DNA from: Sphingobacteriia bacterium | GTDB lineage: Bacteria; Bacteroidota; Bacteroidia; Chitinophagales; Chitinophagaceae | Assembly: GCA_017304675.1 (NCBI GenBank) | Contig: JAFKLS010000022.1 | Coordinates: 1-58,724 of the forward strand | Direction of reading: 5' to 3' | Length of the DNA: 58,724 nt | Part shown: positions 44,328-53,775 of the stretch, one piece after another | Layout of the letters: each line of letters begins with the position of its first letter | Position numbering within the stretch: the stretch's first letter is position 1 | The notes under the pieces: generated by a model | Databases searched by the model: none | What the model saw: only the letters and a program-made list of their open reading frames with translations | Told to the model about the DNA's origin: nothing | Translations under genes and position numbers: made by a program

Positions 44328-45656
44328 TTATATGTACTGATTGATAATATTCTCTAAGAGTTCCTGTTTACCGCTTTTGGTTGCTGGTTCGCCAATCTCT
44401 GCAGCATAATTACGCAAGTCTGCCAAAGTAAGTTTTCCCTCTTCAAATTCTTTTCCTTTACCGGTATTGAAAGAGGCATAACGCTCTGTGCGTATTTTTT
44501 TATAATCAGATTTTTGCAGAACGGCGTCAGCAATTATCAATGCCCTTGCAAAACAATCCATTCCCCCGATATGTGCATAGAAGAGGTCTTCCATATCTGT
44601 AGAATTGCGCCTTCTCTTCGCATCAAAATTAATACCGCCACCGGAAAAACCGCCCGCTTCCATAATGACAAGCATGGCTTCTGCTAGTTCATAAATATTG
44701 TTGGGAAACTGGTCTGTATCCCAGCCATTCTGGTAATCTCCCCTGTTTGCATCCATACTTCCAAGTGTGTTGGTATCTGCAGCTACCTGTAATTCATGCT
44801 GAAAAGTATGCCCTGCCAGCGTTGCATGGTTTACTTCTATATTCAGTTTAAAATCGTTCAATAAATCATGTTCCCGTAAAAAGCCAATTACTGTTTCACT
44901 ATCGTAATCATACTGGTGTTTACTGGGTTCACAAGGCTTGGGCTCAATAAAAAAAGTACCTTTAAACCCATTGGCTCTTGCATAATCTTTAGCAAGATGC
45001 AAGAATTTTGCGAGGTGTTCTTTTTCTCTTTTCATATCGGTGTTCAACAAGCTCATATACCCTTCTCGTCCACCCCAAAACACATAATTTTCACCATTCA
45101 GTTTAATGGTAGCATCTAAAGCTGCTTTCACCTGTGCAGCGCCGTGTGCAAGCACAGCAAAATCGGGATTGGTAGCTGCTCCATTCATATATTTTTTATT
45201 GCTGAACAAGTTTGCCGTACCCCATAATAGTTTTACACCGCTTTGTTTTTGTTTTTCTAATAGATAGTCTGTTATGGCGTGCAATCTTTTTTCATTGTCT
45301 GCAACATCATTGGTAAAATCAACCACATCAACATCATGGAAACAATAGTACGGTAAACTTAGTTTGGTGATAAATTCAAAAGCCGCATCCGCCTTATCTT
45401 TTGCCCTGCTTATGGTATCGTTGTGCTGATTCCATGCATATAAATGTGTGGGCTCTCCAAAAGGATCTGCTCCATTGCCACAGAAGCTATGCCAATACGC
45501 ACAGGCAAAGCGTAACCATTCTTTCATGCTTTTACCAGCTACTGTTTTATTCTCATCATACCATTTAAAAGCAAGTGGATTGGTTGATTCTTTCCCTTCG
45601 TATTGTATTTGTCCAATACCTTTAAAATATTCTTTGTTTCCGACTAATACTGACAT
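44328..45656 (-). CDS. xylA: Xylose isomerase
   Basis: The 442-residue protein is full length for class II xylose isomerase. Motifs visible are [33 protein letters not shown] (catalytic His), [54 protein letters not shown] and [20 protein letters not shown] with metal-binding Asp/Glu/His. It converts D-xylose to D-xylulose in the cytoplasm; such enzymes also isomerise glucose weakly. It follows xylB by 18 nt, and the divergent AraC regulator probably controls the pair together with the downstream symporter. Confidence 0.97.
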   Translation of the reverse strand: MSVLVGNKEYFKGIGQIQYEGKESTNPLAFKWYDENKTVAGKSMKEWLRFACAYWHSFCGNGADPFGEPTHLYAWNQHNDTISRAKDKADAAFEFITKLSLPYYCFHDVDVVDFTNDVADNEKRLHAITDYLLEKQKQSGVKLLWGTANLFSNKKYMNGAATNPDFAVLAHGAAQVKAALDATIKLNGENYVFWGGREGYMSLLNTDMKREKEHLAKFLHLAKDYARANGFKGTFFIEPKPCEPSKHQYDYDSETVIGFLREHDLLNDFKLNIEVNHATLAGHTFQHELQVAADTNTLGSMDANRGDYQNGWDTDQFPNNIYELAEAMLVIMEAGGFSGGGINFDAKRRRNSTDMEDLFYAHIGGMDCFARALIIADAVLQKSDYKKIRTERYASFNTGKGKEFEEGKLTLADLRNYAAEIGEPATKSGKQELLENIINQYI

Positions 45657-45674
45657 ATGTTTTATTTTAATTTA

Positions 45675-47162
45675 TTATCGATTGTTCAACATAATTTGCT
45701 GCAGATCTTTTTTCCAACTTTGATACAATGCCTCAGAAGCATGCACTTCATCCGGTTCAATAATGCTGATAGCTCTTTGATGAATGAATGCCTCGGAAAA
45801 GTTTTTATAAAATTGTACCCCGATGGCTGCCCCAATAGCAGCACCAACACTTCCGTCTGCATGGTATAATTCAACAGGCACCTGGGTAAGGTTCACAAAG
45901 CTTTGCGCAAAAACAGTGCTTAAAAACATATTGGCATGCCCTGCCCTGATTATTGTTGGATGTATATTGTTTTCACGCATTATATCCAGGCCATAACGCA
46001 TAGCACAGGCTATACCTTCTTGTGTTGCCCTAAAAATATGCGATGGTTTGTGCTGGTTTAAATTAATATGCAATAAATGAGCTCCCACCAATTTATTATC
46101 CAACATGCGTTCAACACCATTCCCAAAAGGAATTACCCTTAACCCTTCACTACCAATGGCAATACCCGAAGCCTCTGCATTTATCTGTTGATAAGATAAT
46201 TGGCCGGCTATGGTTTGCCTTGCCCAACGATTAACACTTCCTGTTCCATTAATACACAACAATACACCTGTACGTATGTTTTCGCCGGTATGGTTTACAT
46301 GGGCAAAACTGTTAACCCGGCTTGCATGATCGTATGTTAAGTGATCACTAACAGCATATATAACTCCTGAAGTGCCTGCTGTTGCAGCCACTTCGCCGGG
46401 CTGCAGAACGTTTAACGATAAAGCATTGTTAGGCTGGTCTCCTGCTTTGTAGCTAATAACAACATCATCTGCAAACATTAATTTATTAGCTACTCCGGGA
46501 GTTATGATACCATGTACCTGAAAAACATTTTTGATTTCAGGGAAACAAGCAGTGGAAAAATGAAAATGATTTAATACCTCTTTACTAAGGGAGGCTGTTT
46601 TAAAATCCCAGAATATACCTTCCGATAAAGCCGAAGCTGTTGTAGTTATAGCACCTGTTAACCGCATGGCAATAAAATCTCCGGGCAACAATACCTTATC
46701 AATGCTTTCATATATTTCAGGCTCAAAAGTTTTTACCCAGGCCAGCTTGGAAGCTGTAAAATTTCCGGGAGAATTCAGCAAGTGTGATAAACAGGTTTCT
46801 TTGCCTATTGCTTCAAAAGCTCTATTGCCTATTTCTACAGCACGGCTATCGCACCAGATAATACTGTTACGCAATACTTTTTGTTCTTTATCTACTAATA
46901 CCAGTCCATGCATTTGATAGGCAATGCCAATTGCCTTAATGTCTAATGGGTTGTATAATTGTGTAGCATGAGATATATGTATGGCTGACTGAACATCGCT
47001 CCACCACTGATCAGGATCTTGCTCTGCCCAACCCGGTTTTACAGAAATAACAGGCGATTCTGTTTCCGGGTATTGAACGGAAGAAATGGTTTTTCCTGAA
47101 TGGCCGTCTATTACTGAAACCTTAACAGACGATGTACCTAAATCTATTCCTAAAAACAGCAT
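45675..47162 (-). CDS. xylB: Xylulokinase, FGGY family
   Basis: A FGGY carbohydrate kinase of about 495 residues. The start at 47162 is chosen because MLFLGIDLGTSSVKVSVIDG is the family N-terminus; the longer frame to 47216 would overlap the divergent regulator region. Motifs are AYQMHGLVLVD, WCDSRAVE, LPGDFIAMRLTGA, AGDQPNNALSL (catalytic Asp), ATAGTSGVIYA and ADGSVGAAIGAAIG near the C-terminus. It phosphorylates D-xylulose to D-xylulose 5-phosphate. It is the first gene of the xylB-xylA-symporter-HAD series. Confidence 0.94.
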   Translation of the reverse strand: MLFLGIDLGTSSVKVSVIDGHSGKTISSVQYPETESPVISVKPGWAEQDPDQWWSDVQSAIHISHATQLYNPLDIKAIGIAYQMHGLVLVDKEQKVLRNSIIWCDSRAVEIGNRAFEAIGKETCLSHLLNSPGNFTASKLAWVKTFEPEIYESIDKVLLPGDFIAMRLTGAITTTASALSEGIFWDFKTASLSKEVLNHFHFSTACFPEIKNVFQVHGIITPGVANKLMFADDVVISYKAGDQPNNALSLNVLQPGEVAATAGTSGVIYAVSDHLTYDHASRVNSFAHVNHTGENIRTGVLLCINGTGSVNRWARQTIAGQLSYQQINAEASGIAIGSEGLRVIPFGNGVERMLDNKLVGAHLLHINLNQHKPSHIFRATQEGIACAMRYGLDIMRENNIHPTIIRAGHANMFLSTVFAQSFVNLTQVPVELYHADGSVGAAIGAAIGVQFYKNFSEAFIHQRAISIIEPDEVHASEALYQSWKKDLQQIMLNNR

Positions 47163-47297
47163 GACAGAATCGTTAAAAATAAAACAAATGTAATTGTGGT
47201 TTGCAGGTTTCATCAACTGCTATCTTTTAAAAAAAATATGTTATCTTATCAAATTACTTTATTTTCATTGCCAATAATTAATAAAATAACAGTTTTA

Positions 47298-48149
47298 GTG
47301 AAAACGCTCATTCAGAAAATACATATTGAAGAACAATTTTCTTTTGCCTGTCGAACGTATAAAACCCCTCATTTTGAAACCAGTTGGCACAAACATGAAG
47401 AATGTGAACTGATATTGATTACCGAAGGGCATGGCACTGCCCTGATAGGCGATTATGTGGGCAATTATAATAGTGGCGATGTTTTTTTTCTAACAAGTAA
47501 CTTACCGCATTGGTTTAGGAAATCGCATCATAAAATGATTGGCAGTGCACTGGTGATACATTTCACCAATCATTTTTTGGGAGAGCCGTTCCTTCAACTG
47601 CCGGAGGTAAAAAGCATTGAAACTTTATTGTCAGGAGAACAGGGCTTACTGTTAAATACGCATAGCAGAAAAAAAATAGCCCCTTTAATGAAAGAAATTG
47701 AAAAAGGAAATGGTCTTGAACGCATCTTCAAATTGTTGTTATGTTTACAGGAAATCAGCAAGAGAAAGTCGGGTTCTATTCTAACACATGGGCTGCATCA
47801 AAACAATAAACAGGAAGACAATTCCATCATTAAAGATATTATTGATTATACCTTCAACAATTATTTAAAGAAAATAACATTACAGCAGTTGGCCGATTTA
47901 AGTGGAATGAGCATTCCTACTTTTTGCAGGTTCTTTAAAAAGAATATCAAAAAGAGTTATTTCGACTTTTTGAAAGAAGTGCGCATAGGTCACGCCTGCA
48001 AACTGTTGCATACCACCGAACAATCTGTTTTAGACGTTTGTTACAACAGTGGCTACAATAGCTGGGCGCATTTCAGTAAACAGTTTAAAGAAGTTAAAAA
48101 AATAACACCATCGCTTTACAGAAAACAGTATGAACTGATAAAAGAGTAA
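47298..48149 (+). CDS. AraC-family regulator with cupin sensor, probable xyl regulator
   Basis: The N-terminal cupin (TPHFETSWHKHEECELILIT, GHGTALIGDYVGNYNSGDVF, LPHWFR) is the sugar-sensing fold, and the C-terminal two helix-turn-helix motifs are ITLQQLADLSGMSIPTFCRF and VLDVCYNSGYNSWAHFSKQF. I place the start at the GTG at 47298 because family members begin just before the cupin (KTLIQKIHIEE); in-frame ATGs at 47196 and 47238 would add a hydrophobic tail that looks untypical. It is divergent from xylB with about 135 nt between starts, and probably activates xylBA and the symporter on xylose. Confidence 0.88.
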   Translation: MKTLIQKIHIEEQFSFACRTYKTPHFETSWHKHEECELILITEGHGTALIGDYVGNYNSGDVFFLTSNLPHWFRKSHHKMIGSALVIHFTNHFLGEPFLQLPEVKSIETLLSGEQGLLLNTHSRKKIAPLMKEIEKGNGLERIFKLLLCLQEISKRKSGSILTHGLHQNNKQEDNSIIKDIIDYTFNNYLKKITLQQLADLSGMSIPTFCRFFKKNIKKSYFDFLKEVRIGHACKLLHTTEQSVLDVCYNSGYNSWAHFSKQFKEVKKITPSLYRKQYELIKE

Positions 48150-48157
48150 TACATAAA

Positions 48158-48231
48158 AATTATGAATGATGCGCCATGATTTATCACTTACCAGCAAAGT
48201 GCGATCATATTTATGACCATCATTCATAATT
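48158..48231. repeat. Nested inverted repeat between convergent genes
   Basis: A perfect 14-bp arm at 48158-48171 (AATTATGAATGATG) has its complement at 48218-48231. Inside are a 5-bp pair (48176-48180 with 48204-48208) and another (48185-48189 with 48197-48201), so 74 nt can fold into one long stem. It lies between the AraC stop (48149) and the S9 peptidase stop (48239). It may be a bidirectional transcription stop or a palindromic repeat element. Confidence 0.7.
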
Positions 48232-48238
48232 AAACTCA

Positions 48239-51154
48239 TTATTCAACATTCAATCCCCAGTCTTTTCCTTTCATTATTGCAGGAACACCATCTGTAATCC
48301 ATTTGGCAGGTTTATCACCTTTCAGCAGCCAGTCGAAATATTGTTGTTCCCGTATGGAAATATCTTTCCTGTTCTTTCTTTCTACAAGGTTATGTTGTTC
48401 ACCATTATACACCAATAGCCATACAGGTTTATTCAGCCTCCGCATATCGGTAAAAAATTCAATTCCCTGGTACCAGGGTACAGCACCATCTGCATCGTTA
48501 CTCATTATTACCAGCGGGGTTTTAATATTCGGTAAATGAAATAGAGGCGAATTCTCAATGTATAATTCTCTTTTTTCCCAGGGTGTTGCTCCTATCCTGC
48601 TTTGTGAGTGTTCGTATTGAAACTGCCTGCTGATACCGCTTTCCCAACGTATACCGCCATAGGCGCTAAACATATTCACTACAGGAGCTCCGGCCCATGC
48701 TGCTGCAAACAAATTGGTTTTTGTAATAACGTATGCCGTTTGATAACCACCCCAACTTTGCCCTTGTATACCCAGTTTTGTGCTGTCTACAAAACCTTCT
48801 TTAATTAAAGCCCTTGTACCGCTTACAATATAATTGTAAGCATCGTTCCCGGGATGCCCGGTGGTATACCATATATCCGGCACAAATACAATATACCCCC
48901 TGCTTACAAAAAACGGAATGTTTAAACGGGAAGGAGTTGGCGCAGGTACCGCATAATTATGCAATGTGTTGTTATTTCTTTCATAGAAATAAACAATCAT
49001 AGGATATTTTTTCTTTGGATCGAAGTTCTCCGGTTTATACAATACACCTTCTGTTAATTTACCGGTATATGCCTTCCATTTGTATATTTCTGCACTGCCC
49101 CACAGGTATTGAGATTGTTGAGGGTTGATGGAAGATAATTTCTGAAGCGTGTTGTTCTCATTAAAAAAATAGAGGTCTGGCGATAAACTGAATGATTCAA
49201 TGGTTGCAACAAAATCTTTTGATGCGGCGCTTTTTACTACGTTGCTTACTAAAAAATTACTTTTCAATAAAGGTTTTACGCCTATAGCATTCAAAGAATC
49301 TTTTTTATAAATACTGGTTGACTTATCTAAGCGGTTGTATCCCTTTATAACCATTAAAGAGCCGGAAGAAAAATACTTTTCGGTAGTATCTGCATTAACA
49401 ATACGGTATTCAATTTGTTCTTTCCTGCCGTTAACAGTAATATTTACACTTTTGCCAATTCCTGCAGGATCTATTTTCCAAATATCAAACCGGTCATAGA
49501 TCAGTACATTTTTATCTTCTTGTATCCATTTCGAAGTACCATAAGCGGCAGGATATTCCGGCATATCGTATTCTTCATCGTACAGAGGATAAGGTATATC
49601 TTTTGCAACGGCATTTAATTTATTTTGCCGGCTATCATAACATAAATATCCTTTTTTATCAGAAGCATACATCAGTAAAAAAGCCCCGTTATACGAGGCA
49701 TTGAGGGTGCCTTTAAAATTTTTTACAATACTGTTTTTTTCCCCCGTAAGCGGGTTCAAAGTATATACATCAGTTAAAGAGTAACCCTGCCATTGTTTGG
49801 CAATACGTTTCCCAAAATCTGTAGAAGCATAAAATATGTTGCCATCCCCTTCTGCAGTTGGTATTACTCTTTCCAATTGCGGGCTGGCCAGTTGAATGAT
49901 TGAATGCTGATCGAAATCGTATCTTGCCAAATAACTTTTTTTAAGGTCTTTATCAAGATTGAATAATTGAACCGGCATCAGGTCATCATCTTTATAATTC
50001 CATACATCTAGTCCTGCTTTTTCAAAATCCGGAACAGTAGTGTCTTTTGGCGGAATAACAGGCGCTGTACCGAAAAAAAGCCTCTTTCCTGATTTACTGA
50101 AACTGATTGCAGAGAATTCACTGATTGCCCATTTAGAAGGTAGCCCTTTTGTATTTCTGTCTGCTATCAATTGAGCACTATCATACCCGTTTGTATAATA
50201 ATATAATTTATAAAACTTCTGCAAGGCTTTCGCAGCGCTGTCTCTCTCTGCAACAAATGCTAATTGACGGGCATCTTCATCCAATGCAAAATTTTTAGCA
50301 TCATTCAAGCCGCTTAACACAAGATCAACAGTGCCGTTTTGTATATTAAATTTTTGTACAGTAGCTTTAAGAGACTTATCAGTATTCGATCTCGTTGTTT
50401 TAAAAACCAAAACATTGCCATTCTTACTTAAAACATAATCGTTTACCAGTTTAAAACTTTTTCTGGTGTTATCATTTAACTGAAGCACTATCAACTCTGT
50501 TCCTTCCTCAACCGGTTCGTCGTTTGTTTTGGCCTGTGGCCTTACATTACCCTGCAATATATTAATGCCTTTTTGTTGTACTTCCGCCAGCCGGTTCTTA
50601 ATACTGTCAGCTGCTTTTAATAAACTATCTGCCAGTTTGCTGAGGTTTCTCACCCTTGTAAGGGAATCCATTTCAGGTTTTTTTTGTTCGGCAATTTGTT
50701 TTTCCATCAGGTATACCAACACATTGGCATTCTTATCAGCTATTTTAAAGCTTTTTACTCTTGCAATTTTTTCAAGTGTTCCTTTTTCTACATTGTAAAT
50801 ACCCAAACTATCTTTAGGCATATCTGCAGGAGATTTCTTTTGTATTCTGGCCGTTCTGCTTTGCTGAAATGTTGGTTTAATTTTAAAAATGACAAACCTG
50901 CTGTCGTCCGTTATTCTTGCAGCGTAGGCTCTTTCTACCTCTTTAAGTTTATTTCCCGTGGAAGATTGTATTACCAGTTGACCATCTCCTTCCTGCGGTA
51001 AAATAGTATACACAATTACTTTGCCGTTATTGCTGATTAGTTTTTCACCAATAGATTGCCATCCATCGTATACCGAATGATCTAAAGGTTTTTTCTGAGC
51101 AGAAACTTGCATGCAAGCAACAATAAATGCCAGGACAATAAAGATTTTTCTCAT
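48239..51154 (-). CDS. Secreted S9-family (prolyl oligopeptidase-like) serine peptidase
   Basis: A 971-residue exported protein (signal peptide to ACMQVSAQ). The first 650 residues form a beta-propeller-like domain with a coiled, Lys/Glu-rich insertion (about 155-215). The C-terminal alpha/beta hydrolase has the catalytic triad Ser800 (GIQGQSWGGYQ), Asp889 (SNDADGAVP) and His921 (YNGEQHNLVER). S9 enzymes of this type (acylaminoacyl- or dipeptidyl-peptidase-like) cut oligopeptides in the periplasm. The gene is not linked functionally to the xyl genes and ends the minus-strand group that starts with mpl; the gap to the EamA gene is 25 nt. Confidence 0.93.
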   Translation of the reverse strand: MRKIFIVLAFIVACMQVSAQKKPLDHSVYDGWQSIGEKLISNNGKVIVYTILPQEGDGQLVIQSSTGNKLKEVERAYAARITDDSRFVIFKIKPTFQQSRTARIQKKSPADMPKDSLGIYNVEKGTLEKIARVKSFKIADKNANVLVYLMEKQIAEQKKPEMDSLTRVRNLSKLADSLLKAADSIKNRLAEVQQKGINILQGNVRPQAKTNDEPVEEGTELIVLQLNDNTRKSFKLVNDYVLSKNGNVLVFKTTRSNTDKSLKATVQKFNIQNGTVDLVLSGLNDAKNFALDEDARQLAFVAERDSAAKALQKFYKLYYYTNGYDSAQLIADRNTKGLPSKWAISEFSAISFSKSGKRLFFGTAPVIPPKDTTVPDFEKAGLDVWNYKDDDLMPVQLFNLDKDLKKSYLARYDFDQHSIIQLASPQLERVIPTAEGDGNIFYASTDFGKRIAKQWQGYSLTDVYTLNPLTGEKNSIVKNFKGTLNASYNGAFLLMYASDKKGYLCYDSRQNKLNAVAKDIPYPLYDEEYDMPEYPAAYGTSKWIQEDKNVLIYDRFDIWKIDPAGIGKSVNITVNGRKEQIEYRIVNADTTEKYFSSGSLMVIKGYNRLDKSTSIYKKDSLNAIGVKPLLKSNFLVSNVVKSAASKDFVATIESFSLSPDLYFFNENNTLQKLSSINPQQSQYLWGSAEIYKWKAYTGKLTEGVLYKPENFDPKKKYPMIVYFYERNNNTLHNYAVPAPTPSRLNIPFFVSRGYIVFVPDIWYTTGHPGNDAYNYIVSGTRALIKEGFVDSTKLGIQGQSWGGYQTAYVITKTNLFAAAWAGAPVVNMFSAYGGIRWESGISRQFQYEHSQSRIGATPWEKRELYIENSPLFHLPNIKTPLVIMSNDADGAVPWYQGIEFFTDMRRLNKPVWLLVYNGEQHNLVERKNRKDISIREQQYFDWLLKGDKPAKWITDGVPAIMKGKDWGLNVE

Positions 51155-51179
51155 AATTTAAATTTACACTTGACCGAAA

Positions 51180-52061
51180 TTAATTAGCCTTATTTTTTTT
51201 CAACGTTACAATTCTAAACATTTGCAGTGCTACCGAAACAGCTATTAAACAAAGCCCCAGATAAAAGCTAACAGGTAGATTTTTACCTTCATTAAATACA
51301 ATAAAAGCCATTGAAATACCATAAACAGGCTCTAGGTTTAATGTGAGGTTCTGGGTAAAGGCAGAAACCTTTTTCAGGGCCTGCAACATAAGGTTCATTG
51401 CCAAAACTGTACACAACAAAGCCAGCAACAGCAACCAAAATAAGTCTGTTAAAGAAGGAATCCATTTTTCTTCTGGGAAATAGTATAACCAAATCGGCAA
51501 AAGCAGTGTTAATAGTAATAAACCGCCGCTTAATTGGAAGAACATGAGTTGTTTTGAGGCTATATGGTGCACATTCTTCTTTGTTAAAACAGAAAAAAGC
51601 GCAGACAATATAGCAGAAATGATTCCTAAAAAAATACCAAGCCTGTATTGCGCATCAAAATGGAAGATCAGATAAATTCCCGCCAGGCTTAAAAGACCTA
51701 ACAGAAGGTCTGTTCTCTTGAAAGCAGATCGTACAATTAGTGGCTCTAACAACGCTGTAAACAAACTGGTAGAAGCAAAACAAACCAAAGCAACGGATAC
51801 ATTGGCATATTTTATACTGGCATAAAAGAACACCCAATGCAATGCTATTATAAAACCTATGCAGCCCAAATTGAACATTTGTTTTACAGGTATGCGCAAA
51901 GATTTTTTTGAAAAAATAAATGTCAAGGAAAGGAAAACAACTGTAAAAAATATGCGGTACCAAACCAATAATACAGCATTCAATTCTATTAATCTGCCCA
52001 AAATGGCTGTAAAACCTGCAAGAAAAACACCTATATGTAATTTAACCAGTGCCTGCTTCAT
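51180..52061 (-). CDS. EamA-family (DMT) transporter
   Basis: A 293-residue integral membrane protein with about ten helices in two EamA repeats, roughly residues 8-135 and 145-285. Features are GFTAILGRLIELNAVLLVWYRIFF in the first and LEPVYGISMAFIVFNEGKNLPVSFYLG in the second. The family exports amino acids, nucleobases or other metabolites; the substrate is not readable here. The gene is 32 nt downstream of the glycosyltransferase and 25 nt upstream of the S9 peptidase gene. Confidence 0.88.
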   Translation of the reverse strand: MKQALVKLHIGVFLAGFTAILGRLIELNAVLLVWYRIFFTVVFLSLTFIFSKKSLRIPVKQMFNLGCIGFIIALHWVFFYASIKYANVSVALVCFASTSLFTALLEPLIVRSAFKRTDLLLGLLSLAGIYLIFHFDAQYRLGIFLGIISAILSALFSVLTKKNVHHIASKQLMFFQLSGGLLLLTLLLPIWLYYFPEEKWIPSLTDLFWLLLLALLCTVLAMNLMLQALKKVSAFTQNLTLNLEPVYGISMAFIVFNEGKNLPVSFYLGLCLIAVSVALQMFRIVTLKKNKAN

Positions 52062-52093
52062 AGGATAAAGAAACAGAAAAAGTTTTTCCTGTG

Positions 52094-52873
52094 CTAATTG
52101 CCATTATCTGCAACAAACGAGTTAGTGGTTATTTTAGAATTTACTTTTCTGCGATAGTTTTTAAACATACTGTCCCATTGAATTTTCAGAACACCAAATA
52201 CACCTTCTTTAATAATTCCTTTACTCATTTTGCTTACACCAATTTTCCTGTCTACAAAAGTAATAGGCACTTCTACAATTTTAAATCCGAGCTTCCATGC
52301 AGCAAATTTCATTTCAATCTGAAATGCATATCCAACAAAATTAATCGCATCGAAATTAATTGTATCCAACACTTTTCTTGAATAACACATAAAGCCGGCA
52401 GTAGGGTCGTTAACAGGCATCCATGTAATTAATCTTGTATATATAGAGCCGCCTTTAGAATACAGATGCCTGTCTAAAGGCCAATTCTCCACTTTGCCAC
52501 CGCTTACATACCTGCTACCTATGGCAACATCTGCAAGCCTGTCTTTACAGGCCATATAAAGCCTTTCAAGGTCTAACGGGTTATGTGAAAAATCAGCATC
52601 CATTTCAAAAATATATTCGTACCTGTTTTGTAATGCCCATTTAAATCCGTGTATATAAGCGGTTCCCAACCCTTGCTTGCCCATTCTTTCTTCAAGGAAA
52701 AGCTGGTTAGGATAATGGCTGATCAATTGCTTAACAATAGCCGCAGTGCCATCTGGAGAACTATCATCTATGACCAGAACATGATAATTCAGCTTAAGAT
52801 TAAATACAGCTTCTATAATAGAAGCAATATTATCTTTTTCATTATAGGTTGGTATGATAACGAGTTTTTCCAA
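52094..52873 (-). CDS. Dolichyl/polyprenyl-phosphate mannosyltransferase-like GT2
   Basis: A 259-residue soluble GT2 glycosyltransferase with LVIIPTYNEKDNIASIIEAV, VLVIDDSSPDGTAAIVKQL and the DxD-type EMDADFSHNP motif, followed by DVAIGSRYVSGG and FVGYAFQIEMKFAAW. This is the DPM1-like core without the C-terminal membrane helices. Such enzymes move a sugar from GDP-mannose (or a related nucleotide) to polyprenyl phosphate at the inner membrane, feeding protein O-glycosylation or envelope glycans. In Bacteroidota it commonly sits in housekeeping neighbourhoods like this one. Confidence 0.9.
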   Translation of the reverse strand: MEKLVIIPTYNEKDNIASIIEAVFNLKLNYHVLVIDDSSPDGTAAIVKQLISHYPNQLFLEERMGKQGLGTAYIHGFKWALQNRYEYIFEMDADFSHNPLDLERLYMACKDRLADVAIGSRYVSGGKVENWPLDRHLYSKGGSIYTRLITWMPVNDPTAGFMCYSRKVLDTINFDAINFVGYAFQIEMKFAAWKLGFKIVEVPITFVDRKIGVSKMSKGIIKEGVFGVLKIQWDSMFKNYRRKVNSKITTNSFVADNGN

Positions 52874-52953
52874 AATGCCGGTAAGGGGGTAATGATGTAC
52901 GAAATTACCCGTTTACTAAATTAAAATAATTATAAATTTTGTTTGAAAGAAAA

Positions 52954-53727
52954 TTATAATGTTTTTTTAACCAGGGTTCGGTTCAATATTTCAGTGAGTT
53001 TTTGTTTGGTATTCATTGGAAAATCGCCCTTCATCATCCAATCATAATATTGAGGTTCTTCTTTTAATACCTGTAATACCGGCTTTCCTTTGTGTTTACC
53101 GAAATTAAATACCTCTACACCGTTATCTTTAACAAAGCGCCTGGCAAAATCTACAATATCATCTTCTCCGGTAAACTTTACTATTGCCTCAACCGTATTA
53201 CCAATTTGCGGGTATTTTTCTACTTGTGCATCTAACACTTCCCAAGTAGCATTGGCATCTGCTTCCGCACTATGTGCATCGTTTAAATCTTTATTGCAAT
53301 AAAATTTGTACGCAGCGCTTAAGGTTCTTTGTTCCATTATATGAAATACTTTCTGCGCATCTACCATACATCTTCCTTCTGTGCTGAAATCAATACCTGC
53401 TCTCAGGAATTCTTCTATGAGCATAGGTATATCAAACCGGTTACTATTATATCCTCCCAAATCGCAGTTATGCATAAACTGTTTTACTTCGTTGGCCACT
53501 TGTTTAAATGAGGGTGCATCTTTTACCATTTCATCTGTAATGCCATGCACATTACTGGCAGCAGAAGGAATAGGCATTTGAGGGTTAATGAGTTTTCTTT
53601 TTACCTGTTTAGAGCCATCGGGCATTATTTTTACAATAGCGATCTCAACAATTTTATCTGTACCAATATTTATTCCTGTTGTTTCAAGATCAATAAAAGC
53701 GATGGGTCTTGTTAGCTGAAGGTTCAT
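52954..53727 (-). CDS. DEDDh-type 3'-5' exonuclease (DnaQ-like)
   Basis: A 257-residue protein. Residues about 8-175 carry the DEDDh exonuclease motifs: ExoI with FIDLETTG, ExoII with GGYNSNRFDIPMLIEEF, and ExoIII with NDAHSAEADANATW including the catalytic His and Asp. The C-terminal part has VFNFGKHKGKPVLQVLKEEP, a module often found in Bacteroidota stand-alone exonucleases. A role in DNA or RNA 3'-end trimming or repair is inferred. It lies between mpl (48 nt) and the glycosyltransferase (80 nt). Confidence 0.92.
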   Translation of the reverse strand: MNLQLTRPIAFIDLETTGINIGTDKIVEIAIVKIMPDGSKQVKRKLINPQMPIPSAASNVHGITDEMVKDAPSFKQVANEVKQFMHNCDLGGYNSNRFDIPMLIEEFLRAGIDFSTEGRCMVDAQKVFHIMEQRTLSAAYKFYCNKDLNDAHSAEADANATWEVLDAQVEKYPQIGNTVEAIVKFTGEDDIVDFARRFVKDNGVEVFNFGKHKGKPVLQVLKEEPQYYDWMMKGDFPMNTKQKLTEILNRTLVKKTL

Positions 53728-53775
53728 TAATAAAAAATTGAAAAATTAAATATCAGGTTTGAATGAAATGCGAAA

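Noticed and set aside
47163..47297. Longer N-termini for xylulokinase (to 47216) and for the AraC regulator (from 47196)
   Set aside because: Both would add residues that do not belong to their families and would make the divergent genes overlap; the shorter starts match family N-termini.
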